Program-made: the position numbers and the translations under genes
The notes under the pieces: model-generated
The model's database searches: none
What the model was told of the DNA's origin: nothing
The model's input: the letters and a program-made list of their open reading frames with translations, nothing else
DNA from: Afipia sp. 64-13
GTDB lineage: Bacteria; Pseudomonadota; Alphaproteobacteria; Rhizobiales; Xanthobacteraceae
Length of the DNA stretch: 36,768 nt
Assembly (NCBI GenBank): GCA_001897755.1
Contig: MKUJ01000010.1
Location: forward strand, 38,529-75,296
Reading direction: 5' to 3'
In this document: positions 1-10,789 of the stretch, piece after piece
How positions within the stretch are numbered: position 1 is the first letter of the stretch
Layout: each line of letters starts with the position of its first letter

Positions 1-2
1 CT

Positions 3-59
3 CGCATGATCGTGTCCGTGCCGCTGGGGATGGTCGGAATGCTGGCCGGAACGAGGTGA
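3..59 (+). CDS. C-terminal end of an unidentified protein (partial)
   Basis: The window opens inside a reading frame that stays open for 18 codons and ends at a TGA at 57-59. The tail is hydrophobic with several Val, Met, Leu and Gly and ends Ala-Gly-Thr-Arg, which could be the end of a membrane protein. The other two forward frames stop at once or give an Arg/Asn-rich tail. Too little is visible to name a family, and it may not be a gene. Confidence 0.3.
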   Translation, partial: RMIVSVPLGMVGMLAGTR

Positions 60-164
60 CATCATAACTCCTGCATCCGCCGGAGCACTGGTTCCGGATC
101 ATTGGAATGCAGTCGTTATCTGGCCCGCCTATGGTTAATTTTTACAAAATGAACTCGTTAAAAA

Positions 165-710
165 TCAGCGTTTGCGCAGGTGGGAAAGGACCTCCTCGGC
201 ATGTCCGTCGACCTTCACTTTCGACCAGACGCGCGCGATCCTGCCGTGGGCGTCCATCAGGACGGTGGTTCGGACGATCCCCATGAAGGTTTTGCCGTAC
301 ATGGATTTTTCCTGCCAGACGTCATAGGCCTCGAGCATCTGGTGATCTTCATCCGATGCAAGAGGAATTTTCAGCAAATTCTTCCGATGAAAGGATTCCT
401 GTGTTTTGAGCGAATCGGCCGAGACCCCGAGCAATTCGGCCCCTTCGGCCGCAAAGGCGCTGGCGAGGCGGCTGAAATCGAGGGTCTCACGGGTGCAGCC
501 GTCCGTTCCGGTGCGGGGATAGAAAAAGATCACCAGTTTTCGCCCGGCATAATCGACCAGCGATGCTGTTCCGCCACCCGCGAGCGGCACCGAGAATGGC
601 GGGGCGCGGGTGCCTTCCACCAGCTTTCCGGCAGACTGCCCGGTCGCGACCGGCGGGGGGGTGGCTCCGGGGCTGGCGTGTGGCGATTTCTCGCGCGTTT
701 TCTGGGACAT
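165..710 (-). CDS. bcp: Bcp-type peroxiredoxin with a single cysteine
   Basis: A thioredoxin-fold peroxiredoxin of the AhpC/TSA Bcp (PrxQ) group, 181 aa, reducing hydrogen peroxide and organic peroxides with a thiol. The peroxidatic motif YPRTGTDGCTRE puts the reactive cysteine at residue 72, and the supporting Arg is in VRTTVLMD near residue 146. E. coli Bcp has its resolving cysteine five residues after the first; here that position is Leu, and Cys72 is the only cysteine in the protein. It therefore looks like a 1-Cys enzyme that needs an outside thiol. Residues 1-30 are a Pro/Ala/Ser-rich extension without a clear export signal. The start is well supported: AAGGAAGG lies about 5 nt upstream of the ATG on the minus strand. 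It is transcribed away from the AsmA-like gene. Confidence 0.88.
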   Translation of the reverse strand: MSQKTREKSPHASPGATPPPVATGQSAGKLVEGTRAPPFSVPLAGGGTASLVDYAGRKLVIFFYPRTGTDGCTRETLDFSRLASAFAAEGAELLGVSADSLKTQESFHRKNLLKIPLASDEDHQMLEAYDVWQEKSMYGKTFMGIVRTTVLMDAHGRIARVWSKVKVDGHAEEVLSHLRKR

Positions 711-1015
711 ACGCCTTCCTTTCGTCGTTTTCAGCGGTTCAATTGGCTGAGCAGGCAGCGATCACCTGAACACCTGAGCTCGCTCCGATTTTGGTTTGTA
801 TCCGTTCCAGGGACCGGCCGGGTTCTAAACTGGGCAAATTTGCCGCCTGCGGGGTATGCTGACATGGGATTCTTCCACGCCTGTTGTCGGACGAGCCACC
901 ATACATGATCAATGAGGATTGGCAGTGATGCCGCCGTCGGAGCGTTATCCGTATTTCATGCTCGGACGTCCGGCGGAGGTCGCGCCTGAATATCCAGCGC
1001 CAACGTTGTGAGGCA
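711..1015. other. 305-nt divergent intergenic region
   Basis: This gap separates the leftward peroxiredoxin gene from the rightward AsmA-like gene, so it must hold both promoters and leaders. I could not identify convincing -35/-10 pairs. A 27-codon ATG reading frame at 928-1011 ends 4 nt before the AsmA-like start. It has no clear ribosome site or recognisable product, and I do not call it a gene. Confidence 0.4.
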
Positions 1016-4000
1016 ATGCCAGATTCAAAGCCTCAAAAACCCGCACACGCCAAGGCGGCGCGACAGCATCATTATTGCGATGATGCCGCCTGGGACGACG
1101 AGCGGTGCCAACAGGCGCGCAAGCTGCTCAAGCGCCGGCGGATCGGGTTTCATCCGATCACCGACCGTCTTGGGCGGCTGAGCCATGGTCTGTTCGGCAC
1201 GCCGTGGGTTCGTCATCTCACGCTGACTCTGGCCGGCCTGGCAGTGCTGGCTGCAATTGCATTTGGCGGCGTGTGGCTGCGGCTCGGGGCCGGGCCGATC
1301 AATCTCGACATCTTTACGCCCTGGCTTGCCTCAGCCATCGAGGAAAATCTGGGTCGCGATCATACCGTCGAAGTCGGTGGCACCCAGATCGAGCGGGCCG
1401 GACGCATCAGGATTGCGGTGAGACTGCGCGACATCGTGGTGCGCGATCGTAGTCACGCCATTGTCGCCACCGCGCCGAAGGCCGAGGTCAGACTGTCGGG
1501 CATGGCGCTTCTGATCGGCCGGTTGCGCGCGGAAAGCCTGCGGCTGGTCGGGGCCGAATTGTCGGTCCGCATCACCGCCGACGGCGAAATCATCGTCACC
1601 ACCGCAGGCACCACCCAGCCGCTGGCGACCGGCAAGGTCCCAGTCAAGCAGGTCGGCACCAGCGCTGCGGTATCGGGTCAAGAGGCGTCCGTGCCTTCCG
1701 CGCCTCTGCCGACGCCGCTCCCGGCCGATGCGACCCAGGCGGCGACGAGCGGTATCCTTGCCCTGCTGGAATGGCTCGATACCGCCGGATCGAAGGGGCT
1801 CGACGGCCAGAGCCTCAATGAGATCGGCCTGCGCAGCGGCGTACTGTCGGTCGACGATCAGCAAAGCAAGAGCAGTTTCAAGTTTGAGAATATCAGCCTC
1901 AGTCTGCGCCGGCCGGCCGCGGGTGGGGTCGCCATGTCGGTGGGTGAGGAGGGAGCGAACGCCTGGACGCTGAAGGTCGGTGTCGGCGCGCCATCCAATG
2001 GCGTTCGTTCGTTCGAGATCGCGGCCGACAAGGTACCGAGCAAAAACCTGCTGCTCGCGGCGCGTCTGAAGGATTTCAGCTTCACCACCGACGGGATGGC
2101 GCTGAGCGGCATGGTTCGCGGCGAGGTCGGGCGCGACGGTCTGCCGACCTATCTTGCCGGCGATGTCTCGATCGGCAAAGGCGATCTGATCGACCGCAAC
2201 ACGCCCGAATATCCGATGCATGTCGATCGCATGGACATGAAGATCGAATGGGATGCGGGCCGGCGCGTAATGGTCGCGCCGTTCCAGATCACATCGGGCT
2301 CGAACCGCCTGACCTTGCTCGCCCACCTTGAGCCGCCGAACGACAGGGTGCCGAACTGGCAGCTCGGCCTCAGCGGCGGCACCATCGTGCTGACCGACGT
2401 CAACAACGCCAATCCGGTGATCTTCAATCGCGTTTCCGTCCGGGTTCGCTTCGATACCGAGAAGCGGCGGGTGCTGCTGACGCAATGCGACATCAGCAAT
2501 GGCGATGTCGGAATTGCGGGGTCCGGCAGCATCGATTATTCGACGCCGGAGACGCGCGTCACGCTGGGACTTGCCGGCACGCCGATGTCGGCGACCGTGC
2601 TGAAGAATATCTGGCCCATTCTGGTGGTGCCTGAAGTTCGTGAATGGACCATCCAGCGTATCGCCAGTGGGTCGTTGCAGCAGCTCGATATCGCGGTGAA
2701 CGCGCCGGTTCACACGCTGGCGCGTGGCGGGCCGCCGATTCCGGATGGCGGGCTGTCCGTCAACTTCGCCGCCACCAATGTCGTGCTGCATCCGCTCGAT
2801 GGGCTGCCCTCGGTTCGCGACGCCGACATGAAGGGGCATATCACCGGGCGCACCGCGACCGTGACCATCGGTCAGGGCGGCGTCGATACGCCGGCCGGCC
2901 GCAAGCTCAATGTGTCCGACGTGGTGTTTGAAGTACCCGATCTGGTGCCGAAGCCCGCGCCCGCGCGCGTGCGTTTCCGTATCGAGGGGCCGGTGCCGGC
3001 CGCGGCGGAGGTGTTGCAGTCCGAGCGTCTGAGCGATGTCAACCAGACGGCGATCGATCCCAACACCAGCAAGGGCAATGTCGTCGCGCAGGTCACGCTC
3101 AAGATGCCGCTCAAGAACGCGCTGACCAAGGAAGAGACGTCCTACGCCATCAACGTCGATCTCGGCGCGCTCGCGGTCGACAAGCTGGCGCTGAACCAGA
3201 AGCTCGAAGCCAACTCCCTCAAGGTGATGGCCGATAATCAGGGCTACCGGGTCAAGGGCGACGTCAAGATCGCCGGACAGCCGGCCGCGCTGGACTACCG
3301 CAAGAATGCCGATGGCGACGCCGATGTGCGCCTGGCTGCAACGCTCGACGATGCCGCGCGCGCCAAGCTGGGCGTCGATCTGGGGCCGGGCGTAAGCGGC
3401 GCGATCCCGGTCAAGCTGAGCGGCAAGATTGGCACCGGCGAGCATGACAGCCGCTTTGGTGTGGAAGCCGACCTCACGGCGGCGAAGATCGACAACATCC
3501 TGCCGGGCTGGACCAAGGTGTCCGGCAAGGCGAGCCGGCTGACGCTCAATGTCGTGCAAAAACCGCAAGGGACGCGGTTCGAGGATGTGCTGATTGAAGG
3601 CAACGGCGCGCTGATCCGCGGCGCCGTCGAAGTCGATCAGAACAACGATCTTGTCAGTGCGATCTTCCCGACCTTCAATCCCTCGGAAGGCGACAAGGCG
3701 TCATTGAAGGCGGAGCGGGTGGCCGATGGTACGTTGAAGGTGACGTTGCGCGGCGATGTGTTCGACGGGCGTGGCTTCATCAAGGGTGCGATGTCCGGCA
3801 ACACCACGGACAGCAAATCGAAACAGAAGCTTGGCGACGTCGATATCGACGCCAAGCTGGGTGCAGTTGCCGGTTTCTATGGCGAGGCGATCCGCGGCGT
3901 GGATATCAAGCTGTCGCGCCGCAACGGAACGATCCGGACCTTCTCGCTCGCGGGCAAGCTCGGCCGCGACACGCCGATCAACGGCAGCCTGCGCGCGAGG

Positions 4001-4618
4001 CCGCAAGGTCGCGAACTGCTTTATGTCGAGACCAACGACGCGGGCGCGTTCTTCCGCTTCACCGACACCTACGCAAAGATGTTCGGCGGACAGATGTGGG
4101 TGGCGATGGATCCCCCAACCCCGGATGGCGCGCCGCAGGAGGGCTTGCTCAACGTCAGCAACTTCACGGTCAAGGGCGAGGCGGCGCTCGATCGCGTGGT
4201 GTCCAACGGCGGCGGCGGGACCCCTAGCGGAGTGAGTTTCCAGCGCATGCGCGCCGAGTTCACCCGCCAGACCGGGCAGCTTCGGATCAAGGATGGCGTC
4301 GTGCGCGGTCCGGCCGTCGGCGCCACCATCGAGGGCGACATCAACTATCCGGCCAACCAGGTGCGCATGAGCGGCACCTTTGTGCCGATGTACGGCCTCA
4401 ACAACATGTTCGGGCAAATTCCGATCGTCGGGCTCGTGCTCGGCGGCGGCAGCAATGAAGGTCTGATCGGCATCACCTACGAGGTGGTCGGCACGCCGGG
4501 CGCTCCGGTGCTGCGCGTCAATCCGATCTCTGCGATGGCGCCGGGCGTGTTCCGCAAGATCTTCGAGTTCGGCACGGGGCGGCAGAATTCGCAGAACGAT
4601 TTCGGTGCGGCGAACTGA
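1016..4618 (+). CDS. AsmA-like / DUF3971 (YhdP-type) envelope protein
   Basis: A 1200-aa protein of the AsmA/YhdP/TamB-like superfamily, whose members are long beta-rich bridges linked to lipid transport between inner and outer membrane. A basic, His/Arg-rich cytoplasmic segment (residues 1-65) is followed by one membrane helix at about 66-88. A very long periplasmic region follows, with repeating short beta-strand patterns (IAGSGSIDY, VRMSGTFVP). The end, about 1030-1180, fits the AsmA_2 C-terminal domain: the polypeptide runs through NVSNFTVKGEAALDRV and GDINYPANQVRMSGTFVP. There are no catalytic motifs. The first ATG is used; upstream the frame is open but has no better start. It converges on tyrS with 39 nt between the stops. 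The family is well supported, but the cargo or partner cannot be told from sequence. Confidence 0.85.
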   Translation: MPDSKPQKPAHAKAARQHHYCDDAAWDDERCQQARKLLKRRRIGFHPITDRLGRLSHGLFGTPWVRHLTLTLAGLAVLAAIAFGGVWLRLGAGPINLDIFTPWLASAIEENLGRDHTVEVGGTQIERAGRIRIAVRLRDIVVRDRSHAIVATAPKAEVRLSGMALLIGRLRAESLRLVGAELSVRITADGEIIVTTAGTTQPLATGKVPVKQVGTSAAVSGQEASVPSAPLPTPLPADATQAATSGILALLEWLDTAGSKGLDGQSLNEIGLRSGVLSVDDQQSKSSFKFENISLSLRRPAAGGVAMSVGEEGANAWTLKVGVGAPSNGVRSFEIAADKVPSKNLLLAARLKDFSFTTDGMALSGMVRGEVGRDGLPTYLAGDVSIGKGDLIDRNTPEYPMHVDRMDMKIEWDAGRRVMVAPFQITSGSNRLTLLAHLEPPNDRVPNWQLGLSGGTIVLTDVNNANPVIFNRVSVRVRFDTEKRRVLLTQCDISNGDVGIAGSGSIDYSTPETRVTLGLAGTPMSATVLKNIWPILVVPEVREWTIQRIASGSLQQLDIAVNAPVHTLARGGPPIPDGGLSVNFAATNVVLHPLDGLPSVRDADMKGHITGRTATVTIGQGGVDTPAGRKLNVSDVVFEVPDLVPKPAPARVRFRIEGPVPAAAEVLQSERLSDVNQTAIDPNTSKGNVVAQVTLKMPLKNALTKEETSYAINVDLGALAVDKLALNQKLEANSLKVMADNQGYRVKGDVKIAGQPAALDYRKNADGDADVRLAATLDDAARAKLGVDLGPGVSGAIPVKLSGKIGTGEHDSRFGVEADLTAAKIDNILPGWTKVSGKASRLTLNVVQKPQGTRFEDVLIEGNGALIRGAVEVDQNNDLVSAIFPTFNPSEGDKASLKAERVADGTLKVTLRGDVFDGRGFIKGAMSGNTTDSKSKQKLGDVDIDAKLGAVAGFYGEAIRGVDIKLSRRNGTIRTFSLAGKLGRDTPINGSLRARPQGRELLYVETNDAGAFFRFTDTYAKMFGGQMWVAMDPPTPDGAPQEGLLNVSNFTVKGEAALDRVVSNGGGGTPSGVSFQRMRAEFTRQTGQLRIKDGVVRGPAVGATIEGDINYPANQVRMSGTFVPMYGLNNMFGQIPIVGLVLGGGSNEGLIGITYEVVGTPGAPVLRVNPISAMAPGVFRKIFEFGTGRQNSQNDFGAAN

Positions 4619-4648
4619 CGTCAGCTCAAAGTTGGGGCTATCGACGTA

Positions 4649-4669
4649 AAGCCGGTCTCAGACCGGCTT
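4649..4669. terminator. Perfect 9-bp inverted repeat around the tyrS stop codon
   Basis: AAGCCGGTC (4649-4657) pairs exactly with GACCGGCTT (4661-4669), and the three-base loop 4658-4660 is the tyrS stop codon read on the minus strand. It lies between two convergent genes and could act as a terminator or 3' stability hairpin for tyrS and the AsmA-like gene. No long U-tract follows on either strand, so a factor-independent terminator is not certain. Confidence 0.5.
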
Positions 4670-5911
4670 CACCAGAACATGGCGCTTGCGCCCCATCGAC
4701 AGCTTGATCACGCCCTCGGCGGTGAGGTTTTGCGATGTCAGCGTCATCTTCTCGTCGTTGACCGGAGCGTCGTTGACGCGCAGGCCGCCACCCTTGATCT
4801 GACGCCGCGCTTCGCCGTTCGAAGCCACCAGCCCTGCCTTCACGAACAGCACCGGCACGCCGATCCCGGCGTCCAGCTCGGCGCGCGCGATCTCCAGTGT
4901 CGGCAGGTTCTGCGCGATGGAGCCTTCCTCGAACGTCCGTCGCGCGGTCTCGGCTGCCTGATCGGCGGCTTCGCGTCCATGCACCACGGCTGTGGCCTCG
5001 GTCGCAAGAATCTTCTTGGCTTCGTTGATTTCCGAGCCGCCGAGCTTTTCGAGCCACGCGATCTCGTCAAGCGGTAGGCGGGTGAACACTTTCAGGAAGC
5101 GGCCGACATCGGCATCCTCGGTATTGCGGAAGTACTGCCAGAAATCATAGGGGCTGAAGAGGTCGCCATTGAGCCACACCGCGCCCTTTGCGGTCTTGCC
5201 CATCTTGGCGCCGGACGAGGTGGTGAGCAGCGGCGTGGTCAATGCGTAGAGCTGTGCGCCGCCCATGCGGTGGCTGAGATCGACGCCGTTGATGATGTTG
5301 CCCCATTGATCGGAGCCACCCATCTGCAGGATGCAGCCGTAACGGCGGTTGATCTCGACGAAGTCGTAGCCCTGCATGATCATGTAGTTGAATTCAAGGA
5401 ACGACAGCGACTGCTCGCGGTCGAGCCGCAGCTTCACGCTGTCGAACGACAGCATGCGGTTCACCGAAAAATGCCGTCCGACCTCGCGCAGGAACGAGAC
5501 ATAGTTCAGCTTCAGCAGCCAGTCGGCATTGTTGATCATCAGGGCATCGGTCGAACCGTCGCCATAGCGCAGGATGCGCGCAAAGATTTTCTTGATGCCT
5601 TCGATGTTGGCGGCGATGGTTTCCTCGTTGAGCATCTTGCGCTGCTCGTCGCGGAACGAGGGATCGCCCACCATCGAGGTGCCGCCGCCCATCAGCGTGA
5701 TCGGCCGGTGCCCGGTCTGCTGCAGCCAGTACAGCATGGTCACCGAGATCAGGTTGCCGATATGCAGGCTGGTCGCGGTCGCGTCATAGCCGACATAGCC
5801 GGTGATCGGTCCCTTGCAGCAGGCGGCGTCCAGACCCTCCGGGTCCGAAATCTGGTGGATCAGCCCGCGTTGTTGCAGGACGTTGAGAAAATCGGATTTG
5901 AAGGCGGTCAT
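4658..5911 (-). CDS. tyrS: Tyrosyl-tRNA synthetase
   Basis: Class I aminoacyl-tRNA synthetase that charges tRNA-Tyr in the cytoplasm, 417 aa from the chosen start, the usual bacterial TyrS length. The HIGH signature is HIGN at residues 50-53. The tyrosine-binding stretch follows at about 175-205, including MQGYDF and GGSDQWGN. The KMSKS loop is KMGKT at 236-240. An S4 RNA-binding domain closes the protein ([19 protein letters not shown] and after). The frame is open a further 50 codons upstream, but homologous TyrS proteins begin near MTAFKSDF, and the longer version would overlap the start of divergent anmK. No strong ribosome site precedes either candidate start. Its stop codon lies in the loop of a perfect hairpin. 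Confidence 0.96.
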   Translation of the reverse strand: MTAFKSDFLNVLQQRGLIHQISDPEGLDAACCKGPITGYVGYDATATSLHIGNLISVTMLYWLQQTGHRPITLMGGGTSMVGDPSFRDEQRKMLNEETIAANIEGIKKIFARILRYGDGSTDALMINNADWLLKLNYVSFLREVGRHFSVNRMLSFDSVKLRLDREQSLSFLEFNYMIMQGYDFVEINRRYGCILQMGGSDQWGNIINGVDLSHRMGGAQLYALTTPLLTTSSGAKMGKTAKGAVWLNGDLFSPYDFWQYFRNTEDADVGRFLKVFTRLPLDEIAWLEKLGGSEINEAKKILATEATAVVHGREAADQAAETARRTFEEGSIAQNLPTLEIARAELDAGIGVPVLFVKAGLVASNGEARRQIKGGGLRVNDAPVNDEKMTLTSQNLTAEGVIKLSMGRKRHVLVKPV

Positions 5912-6026
5912 GGCTGCGGCTTTGACGGGACGGTAACGGATCGGCCGCATTGTGGGACGGGAGCAGCCATGGTCCCGCTGGATTATAGGAAGCCGTCCAC
6001 CGGGACAAGTTTTCAGGGCATTGGCG

Positions 6027-7127
6027 ATGGTTTTCAGGGCAATCGGCTTGATGAGCGGCACCTCCCTCGACGGGGTGGATATCGCGCTGATCGAAACCGA
6101 TGGCGAGACGATCGCGGCTTTCGGGCCGACCGGCTATCGCGCCTATAGCGATGCCGAGCGCGCGATCCTGCGCGAGGCTCTGGCGGCCGCCCGGTCGATG
6201 ACGGACCGCAAAGCACGGCCCGGGGTTATCGCCGAGGCGGAGAGGCTGGTGACGCAGGCGCATGCCGGGGCTGTCGAGGATTTCCTGCGTCAGCAGAACC
6301 TGCTGCGCGATAGCGTCGAGGTTGTCGGCTTTCACGGCCAGACTGTTCTGCATCGGCCCGAGGCGCGATTGACCGTGCAGATCGGCGATGGCGGCGCGCT
6401 TGCGCGCGCGCTGGATCTGCCAGTGGTGCATGACCTGCGGGCCGCCGATGTCGCGGCTGGCGGGCAGGGCGCGCCGCTGGTGCCGGTCTATCACTGCGCG
6501 CTGGTTCGGACGGCTGGATGTGGCGAGCCGGTCGTGGTCGTCAATATTGGCGGTGTCGCCAATGTCACCTACATCAACAACGATGTGTTGATCGCCTGCG
6601 ATACCGGGCCGGGCAACGCGCTGCTCGACGATTTCATGCTGCGCCGGACGGGCGTTGCGATCGATCGCGGCGGCGAATATGCGGCCCGCGGCCGGCCCGA
6701 CCGGGACTGGATCGCACGCGCCATGGCGCATCCATTTTTTGCGGCGAGGCCGCCGAAATCGCTCGATCGCAACGATTTCGCCGCGTTCGATGTCGAAGGC
6801 ATGTCCGTGGAGGACGGCGCGGCGACCCTCACTGCTTTCACGGCGGTGTCGATCGCGCGCATCGCCGAACATCTTCCGGCGCGCCCCAAGAGCTGGATCG
6901 TAGTGGGTGGCGGCGCCAACAATCCGACCTTGGTGCGCATGCTAAGCGAGAAGGTCGCGCCCGCCAGGCTTCTGACCGGCCGCGATCTGGGCTGGTCGGG
7001 CGATGCCATCGAGGCGCAGGCGTTCGCTTTTCTCGCCGTGCGCAGCCTCAAAGGGCTGCCGCTGACATTCCCCGGCACCACAGGCGTCAGCGCGCCGCTT
7101 AGCGGCGGCGTGCTGGCGAAGCCGTGA
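6027..7127 (+). CDS. anmK: Anhydro-N-acetylmuramic acid kinase
   Basis: Cytoplasmic kinase of peptidoglycan recycling. It opens the 1,6-anhydro ring of anhydro-MurNAc and phosphorylates it to MurNAc-6-phosphate with ATP. The 366-aa protein matches the family length. The N-terminal phosphate-binding motif [12 protein letters not shown] is at residues 7-18, [13 protein letters not shown] is near 171-183, and the catalytic-base Asp192 is in [16 protein letters not shown]-terminal ATP-binding stretch ([14 protein letters not shown]) follows. I moved the start 25 codons into the open frame because family members begin just before the GLMSGTS motif. It is divergent from tyrS, with 115 nt between the starts. 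Its substrate is the product of lytic transglycosylases such as the mltB-type gene at the right end. Confidence 0.95.
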   Translation: MVFRAIGLMSGTSLDGVDIALIETDGETIAAFGPTGYRAYSDAERAILREALAAARSMTDRKARPGVIAEAERLVTQAHAGAVEDFLRQQNLLRDSVEVVGFHGQTVLHRPEARLTVQIGDGGALARALDLPVVHDLRAADVAAGGQGAPLVPVYHCALVRTAGCGEPVVVVNIGGVANVTYINNDVLIACDTGPGNALLDDFMLRRTGVAIDRGGEYAARGRPDRDWIARAMAHPFFAARPPKSLDRNDFAAFDVEGMSVEDGAATLTAFTAVSIARIAEHLPARPKSWIVVGGGANNPTLVRMLSEKVAPARLLTGRDLGWSGDAIEAQAFAFLAVRSLKGLPLTFPGTTGVSAPLSGGVLAKP

Positions 7128-7145
7128 TGTTTTGAGAGCGCTACG

Positions 7146-7793
7146 TCAGCGGACGTTGGCAAGCCGCATGTCGAGATAGCCGGTCACCGCTTCCATCAGC
7201 GGTTCGAGCCGATCCTGGAAGAAGTGGTTCGCGCCGGGAATGATCTGCTGCTCGATCACAATGCCTTTTTGCGTCTTTAGCTTCTCGACCAGCGTGGTGA
7301 TGTCCTTGGCGGGAGCCACGATATCCTTGTCGCCATGGACGATCAGGCCGGACGACGGGCAGGGCGCGAGGAACGAGAAATCGTAGCGGTTCGGCTCGGG
7401 CGCGATGGAAATAAAGCCCTCGACCTCCGGACGGCGCATCAGAAGCTGCATGCCGATCCAGGCGCCGAAGGAGAAGCCGGCCACCCAGCAGGCGCGGGCC
7501 TCGGGATTGATGGTCTGCGCCCAGTCGAGCGCCGCGGCGGCATCGGACAATTCACCGGTGCCGTGGTCGAACGAGCCCTGGCTGCGGCCGACGCCGCGGA
7601 AATTGAACCGGAGCACGGAGAAGCCGCGCGCCACGAAGGAGTAGTAAACCTGATAGACGATCGGGTGATTCATGTTGCCCTGAAATTGCGGGTGCGGATG
7701 CAGCACCATCGCAATCGGAGCGTTCTTCTGCTTTGCCGGGTGATAGCGGCCTTCGAGACGGCCCGCCGGGCCAGTGAAAATGACTTCAGGCAT
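7146..7793 (-). CDS. Alpha/beta hydrolase (COG2945-like)
   Basis: A compact 215-aa alpha/beta-hydrolase of the dienelactone-hydrolase/COG2945-like type. The nucleophile elbow is GFSFG with Ser108, the acid is in HGDKDIVAP (Asp155 or Asp157), and the His is His190 in GANHFF. An oxyanion/strand segment HPHPQFQGNMNHPIVY is at about 32-47, as in this family. Substrate is unknown: a small ester, peptide or acyl compound is possible. No signal peptide is seen. The start at 7793 has AGGAAA upstream; the longer open frame to 7940 lacks coding character. It is convergent with anmK (18 nt apart) and divergent from the cysteine desulfurase that opens the suf locus. Confidence 0.82.
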   Translation of the reverse strand: MPEVIFTGPAGRLEGRYHPAKQKNAPIAMVLHPHPQFQGNMNHPIVYQVYYSFVARGFSVLRFNFRGVGRSQGSFDHGTGELSDAAAALDWAQTINPEARACWVAGFSFGAWIGMQLLMRRPEVEGFISIAPEPNRYDFSFLAPCPSSGLIVHGDKDIVAPAKDITTLVEKLKTQKGIVIEQQIIPGANHFFQDRLEPLMEAVTGYLDMRLANVR

Positions 7794-8058
7794 CAAAGTT
7801 TCCTGATATGTTCGATCGACGTTATGCCGGCCGGAGCATCCTGACAGCCAACGTGGAACGGTATCGGCCAGAACCGGTGCAGGGCGAACGTGAACCCGCT
7901 GAGGGCCGCGTTCTACCATAGGCCATGGGGCAAAAAGCAAGCATCTTGCGCGCGCTATCGCCGCGTTAGCTTGTTATAAAATGGGGCAATTTCGGAAAAT
8001 CCGGCGTCGGCGCCCGGCGGGCCCGGTGGTTGGCGAGTTTAAATCTGATGTTGCCGTG

Positions 8059-9219
8059 ATGACGGGCAAGCGAATCTATCTCGACTGGAATGCAACCGCG
8101 CCGCTGCGGCCTGAGGCGAAGGCGGCGATGGCCGAGGCGTGGGATCTGGCAGGGAATCCTTCGTCCGTGCATTCGGAGGGCCGCGCCGCCCGCAGGATGG
8201 TCGAGGATGCCCGCGCCGTGCTGGCGGCGGCTACGGGAGCCAAGCCGCATAATGTGATTTTCACGTCAGGTGGAACGGAAGCCAATGCGCTGGCGCTGGC
8301 GCCCGGGTTGCACCCAAGCGGCGGCGAGCCGCTGATGCGGCTTATGGTCTCGGCGGTCGAGCATCCGTCGGTGCTGGCCGGTGGCCGGTTCGCCGGGACC
8401 GGGATCGTTCGGGTTCCGGTCGATCAATCCGGCGTGGTGGACATCGCGCGGCTCGAGGCGATGTTGGTCCGGGAACCGCCCGCGTTGGTCTCGGTCATGC
8501 TGGCCAACAATGAGACCGGAGCGATTCAGCCAATTTCCCGTGTTGCCCCGATTGTCCATGCGGCGGGCGGCCTGCTGCATGTCGACGCGGTTCAGGCGTT
8601 TGGTCGGATGGCTATTGATCTGAGTGAGTTAGGAGCCGATCTTCTTACGGTTTCTGCACACAAGATCGGTGGTCCGAAGGGCGTCGGCGCTCTGGTGATG
8701 GCGGAGGGCGTAGCCGGGCTGGAGCCGCTGATTGCGGGCGGCGGCCAGGAAAAGCGGCGCCGGGCCGGAACCGAGAATGTTCCCGGAATTGCCGGATTTG
8801 GCGCGGCGGTGAAGGCGGCGCTGGCGACGCGCGAGGCGGCCCAGTCCCGTATGGAAGCCTTGCGGAGCCACCTGGAGAGCGGCTTGCGGGCCGCGGATCG
8901 GGACGTCGTGATCTTTTCCGAAGGGGCTCCGCGACTCGCCAATACAACCCTGTTTTCCCGGCCCGGAATGAAAGCCGAAACCGCCGTGATCGCCTTCGAT
9001 CTGGAGGGGATTGCGGTATCCTCCGGTTCGGCCTGCTCGTCCGGAAAGGTGCAAGCCTCCCATGTGCTGGCCGCAATGGGGGCTGAACCTGCTCTTGCGC
9101 AAGGCGCTTTACGGCTAAGCCTTGGCTGGGACACCACCGAGGGGGATATCGAGGGTGCTCTAAAGGCTTGGAGAAAGCTGGCTGGCGTATTAGGTAAGGA
9201 ACGTCAGACGGTCGCTTGA
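8059..9219 (+). CDS. Cysteine desulfurase, NifS/IscS group, first gene of the suf locus
   Basis: PLP-dependent cysteine desulfurase, 386 aa, which turns cysteine into alanine and holds the sulfur as a persulfide for Fe-S cluster building. PLP Lys202 sits in SAHKIGGPKG, His103 is in VEHPSVL, and reactive Cys326 is in SSGSACSSGK on the long mobile loop typical of NifS/IscS. This is a different subclass from the SufS encoded 4 kb downstream. The start MTGKRIYLDWNATAP matches the family; an open frame extends 26 codons further up without resemblance to a desulfurase. A TATAAA lies at 7975-7980, but I see no well-spaced -35. An 88-nt gap separates it from sufB, so it is probably the first gene of the operon. 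No iscR-like regulator gene is in the window. Confidence 0.93.
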   Translation: MTGKRIYLDWNATAPLRPEAKAAMAEAWDLAGNPSSVHSEGRAARRMVEDARAVLAAATGAKPHNVIFTSGGTEANALALAPGLHPSGGEPLMRLMVSAVEHPSVLAGGRFAGTGIVRVPVDQSGVVDIARLEAMLVREPPALVSVMLANNETGAIQPISRVAPIVHAAGGLLHVDAVQAFGRMAIDLSELGADLLTVSAHKIGGPKGVGALVMAEGVAGLEPLIAGGGQEKRRRAGTENVPGIAGFGAAVKAALATREAAQSRMEALRSHLESGLRAADRDVVIFSEGAPRLANTTLFSRPGMKAETAVIAFDLEGIAVSSGSACSSGKVQASHVLAAMGAEPALAQGALRLSLGWDTTEGDIEGALKAWRKLAGVLGKERQTVA

Positions 9220-9307
9220 ATGGCTCTAAAAAAGGGGCTATTTCAAGAACGAACGAAATGCCAGAAGTTCCCACTGCGGTCCTTGAAACCGCGAGCGGAG
9301 AGTTAAA

Positions 9308-10785
<1,478 letters not shown>

Positions 10786-10789
<4 letters not shown>

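Noticed and set aside
911-945. Possible sigma-54 promoter with a GG-N10-GC spacing before the AsmA-like gene
   Set aside because: The flanking bases do not fit the TGGCAC/TTGC consensus, and such spacing is frequent in GC-rich DNA.
928-1011. A 27-codon ATG frame just before the AsmA-like gene
   Set aside because: No clear ribosome site and no recognisable peptide; it is short enough to occur by chance in GC-rich DNA.
1331-3568. A 745-codon minus-strand frame inside the AsmA-like gene
   Set aside because: Low-quality Arg/His-rich translation opposite a well-supported gene.
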